From the NCBI GenBank assembly GCA_020072905.1, contig JAIQGB010000227.1, forward strand, positions 1-7,235: a stretch of 7,235 nucleotides of DNA, given 5' to 3'. Every line of letters begins with the position of its first letter. Position 1 is the stretch's first letter. Origin of the DNA: Terriglobia bacterium (GTDB taxonomy: Bacteria > Acidobacteriota > Terriglobia > UBA7540). Of this stretch, positions 5,574 to 7,235 are shown in pieces. Both the position numbers and the translations under genes were made by a program. The notes below the pieces were generated by a model, which did not search any database, was not told where the DNA came from, and was given only the letters and a program-made list of their open reading frames with translations.

Positions 5574-7166
5574 CTAATAGCCGCCAGGAAAGAGTCGATC
5601 CACGATTTCATTTTCGTGAACTGACCCTCTCGTCGAGCCTGCCGATACGGCAACCCTCTTGAGTTCGTAAACCGCCTTATTGGCCGCCGTCAAGTAGGCG
5701 CGCGCAGCCGCTTCTACCACGTTGTGACTGGTGGACTTACCGGAGAATTCCCGACCCTCGAACCGCGCCCGTATGATTACTTCGGCCACTCCATCCGTTC
5801 CCGGTCCGACGGTGTGGACGGAGAAGTCCATTATCGTTCCCGGCACGCCCGTAATTCGGTCCACGGCCCGAAAGGCCGCGTCGCAGGGACCATCGGCGGT
5901 GGCGGAATCGTGGAAAACCTCGCCGTCCTTCTCGAGTTCCAGGGTCGCCGTCGCTCGCCCGTCGCTCGAAGAGACCGTTTGGAAAAGCTTCAGGGTGAAC
6001 ATCTCCGGAATATCTTTGAACCCCTCGCGGACGATGGCGATGAGGTCTTCGTCGTAAATGTTCTTCTTGCGGTCGGCCAACCGGCAAAACTGCACGTAGG
6101 CGCTCTCGAGTTCGGGCTTGTTGAGTTGATAGCCCAGGTCTTCGTAGCGTTTGGCGAGCGCGTGCCGGCCGGAATGCTTGCCCAGCACGATTTGGTTGGA
6201 GGCCATGCCGACGGTCTGCGGGGTGATGATTTCGTAAGTGATGGCGCTCTTCAGCACGCCGTCCTGGTGGATGCCCGCTTCATGCGCGAAGGCGTTGAGG
6301 CCCACGATGGCTTTGTTGCGCTGCACGGCCATTCCGGTCAGGCGTGTGAGCATCTGGCTCGAGGGGTAGAGTTCCTCCGACCGGATGGTTGTGAAGAGGG
6401 GCAGCACGTCACGCCGCACGTAGATCGCCATGCAGATTTCTTCCAGGGCGGCGTTCCCCGCCCTCTCGCCAATGCCGTTGATAGTGCACTCCACCTGCCG
6501 CGCGCCACCGCGGATGCCCGCCAGGGTGTTCGCCACAGCCAGGCCCAGATCGTCATGCGTGTGCGTGCTGAGGATCACGCGGTCCATGCCGGGCACGCCC
6601 GACTTGATGTCGGCGAACATCCGCTCGTATTCGGGCTCCATGCAGTAGCCAACGGTATCGGGCAGATTGAGTGTGGTCGCTCCTGCCTCCACCGCTACGT
6701 GGCAGCACTCGATGAGGTAGTTGCGGTCCGTGCGGCCCGCATCTTCGGGTGAGAACTCCACATCCTGGCAGTGCGACTTGGCGAGCCCGACGGCGAAACT
6801 GATCTGCTTCAGGATCTCCTCGCGCGTTTTGCGCAGCTTGTACTTCAGGTGAATGTCCGAGGTGGCCAGAAAGGTATGAATCCGCGGGCGTTCGGCCCCA
6901 TCGAGAGCTTCCCAGGCACGCTTGATATCCAGCTCACTCGCCCGCGCCAGCGCCGCGACGATGGGCCGGCGGATCTCTGCGCCAATCGCCCGCACGGCGT
7001 CAAAATCGCCTTGCGAGGCGATCGGGAACCCTGCCTCGAGGATGTCCACGCCCAGTCGGTCGAGCTGGCGAGCCATCTCCAGCTTCTCCGCCAAGTTCAT
7101 GCTGCAGCCTGGCGATTGCTCGCCGTCGCGCAGCGTCGTGTCGAAGATGAAGACCTTTTCAGGCAT
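5574..7166 (-). CDS. leuA: 2-isopropylmalate synthase
   Basis: LeuA condenses 2-oxoisovalerate with acetyl-CoA to 2-isopropylmalate, the committed step of leucine synthesis, and is normally feedback-inhibited by leucine. The 530-residue product has the full bacterial form. The HMGL-like TIM barrel (about 4-270) carries DTTLRDGEQSPG (9-20, metal ligand Asp14), STHTHDDLGLAVANT (200-214, metal ligands His202 and His204) and the glycine loop NGIGERAGN (230-238). A linker region follows with FAHEAGIHQDG (293-303) and LGKHSGRHAL (328-337). The C-terminal regulatory LeuA dimer domain (about 395-510) includes ATATLELEKDGEVFHDSATA and DGVAEVIIRA, so allosteric control is probably kept. The ATG at 7166 fits the family N-terminus and has GGAGGG 4 bases upstream. 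Homocitrate synthase and citramalate synthase are related alternatives, but the motifs and the adjacent leuB support LeuA. Confidence 0.95.
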   Translation of the reverse strand: MPEKVFIFDTTLRDGEQSPGCSMNLAEKLEMARQLDRLGVDILEAGFPIASQGDFDAVRAIGAEIRRPIVAALARASELDIKRAWEALDGAERPRIHTFLATSDIHLKYKLRKTREEILKQISFAVGLAKSHCQDVEFSPEDAGRTDRNYLIECCHVAVEAGATTLNLPDTVGYCMEPEYERMFADIKSGVPGMDRVILSTHTHDDLGLAVANTLAGIRGGARQVECTINGIGERAGNAALEEICMAIYVRRDVLPLFTTIRSEELYPSSQMLTRLTGMAVQRNKAIVGLNAFAHEAGIHQDGVLKSAITYEIITPQTVGMASNQIVLGKHSGRHALAKRYEDLGYQLNKPELESAYVQFCRLADRKKNIYDEDLIAIVREGFKDIPEMFTLKLFQTVSSSDGRATATLELEKDGEVFHDSATADGPCDAAFRAVDRITGVPGTIMDFSVHTVGPGTDGVAEVIIRARFEGREFSGKSTSHNVVEAAARAYLTAANKAVYELKRVAVSAGSTRGSVHENEIVDRLFPGGY

Positions 7167-7170
7167 CGGA

Positions 7171-7176
7171 CCCTCC
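7171..7176 (-). promoter_or_regulatory. Ribosome binding site of leuA
   Basis: GGAGGG on the minus strand lies 4 bases before the leuA ATG (7164-7166) and fixes that start. It is the strongest Shine-Dalgarno site in the window besides the one of the bactofilin. Confidence 0.75.
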
Positions 7177-7179
7177 AGA

Positions 7180-7211
7180 ATTGAGTGGTCGGGTGATTGA
7201 GCGATTGAGTG
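7180..7211. repeat. Degenerate ATTGAGYG octamer repeat in the leuA leader
   Basis: Three copies of an octamer are present: ATTGAGTG at 7180-7187, ATTGAGCG at 7196-7203 and ATTGAGTG at 7204-7211. The last two are in tandem and the first is offset by 16 bases, so all three keep an 8-base register. They begin directly upstream of the leuA Shine-Dalgarno sequence, in its 5' untranslated or promoter region. The array is close to the window edge and may extend no further, since 7217-7235 is unrelated GC-rich sequence. Confidence 0.6.
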
Positions 7212-7235
7212 AATTGTCTGGCCCGCAGCCGCCCC

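Noticed and set aside
5724..6752. Long + strand open frame of 342 codons
   Set aside because: It is antisense to leuA, whose motifs are complete; the translation is rich in His, Arg and Gly without recognisable domains.

Overview
The window is GC-rich and reads as bacterial chromosome. Taken together, a bactofilin beside a SAM-methyltransferase-like gene, a Uma2-family nuclease, an exported YtcJ-type amidohydrolase and a leuA/leuB pair would fit an acidobacterium or a similar soil or sediment lineage. That placement is inference, because no marker gene is present.

Layout. Bases 1 to about 505 hold the 5' two thirds of an IS21-family istA transposase on the + strand. It enters from outside the window and breaks before the last catalytic residue. 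It runs in frame into about 22 codons that look like the motif Ia segment of the helicase RecG. Those codons in turn abut the broken 3' end of a methyltransferase-like gene on the opposite strand (about 551-970). This three-part junction is the least ordinary place in the window and is either a rearrangement scar or an assembly chimera. Upstream of the methyltransferase on the minus strand lies an intact bactofilin gene (1088-1600). A divergent intergenic region (1601-1796) separates it from a + strand Uma2-family gene (1797-2342). That gene has an extended -10 promoter placed so close to its ATG that the mRNA is probably leaderless.

The rest of the window is on the minus strand. In transcription order it holds leuA (7166-5574), a 227-base gap with a strong 10-bp inverted repeat, leuB (5346-4246), a 65-base gap, and a signal-bearing amidohydrolase (4180-2390). 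The amidohydrolase converges on the Uma2 gene with 47 bases between the stop codons. LeuA (2-isopropylmalate synthase) and LeuB (3-isopropylmalate dehydrogenase) catalyse the first and third steps of leucine biosynthesis. The isomerase genes leuC and leuD are not in the window. The amidohydrolase has no evident role in leucine synthesis and may only share the transcript.

No rRNA, tRNA, CRISPR array or complete mobile element was seen. I found no complete, clearly new defence or mobile system. The points most worth checking are the istA/recG/methyltransferase junction, the inverted repeat before leuB, the leaderless Uma2 promoter, and the hairpin between the Shine-Dalgarno sequence and the start codon of the methyltransferase.
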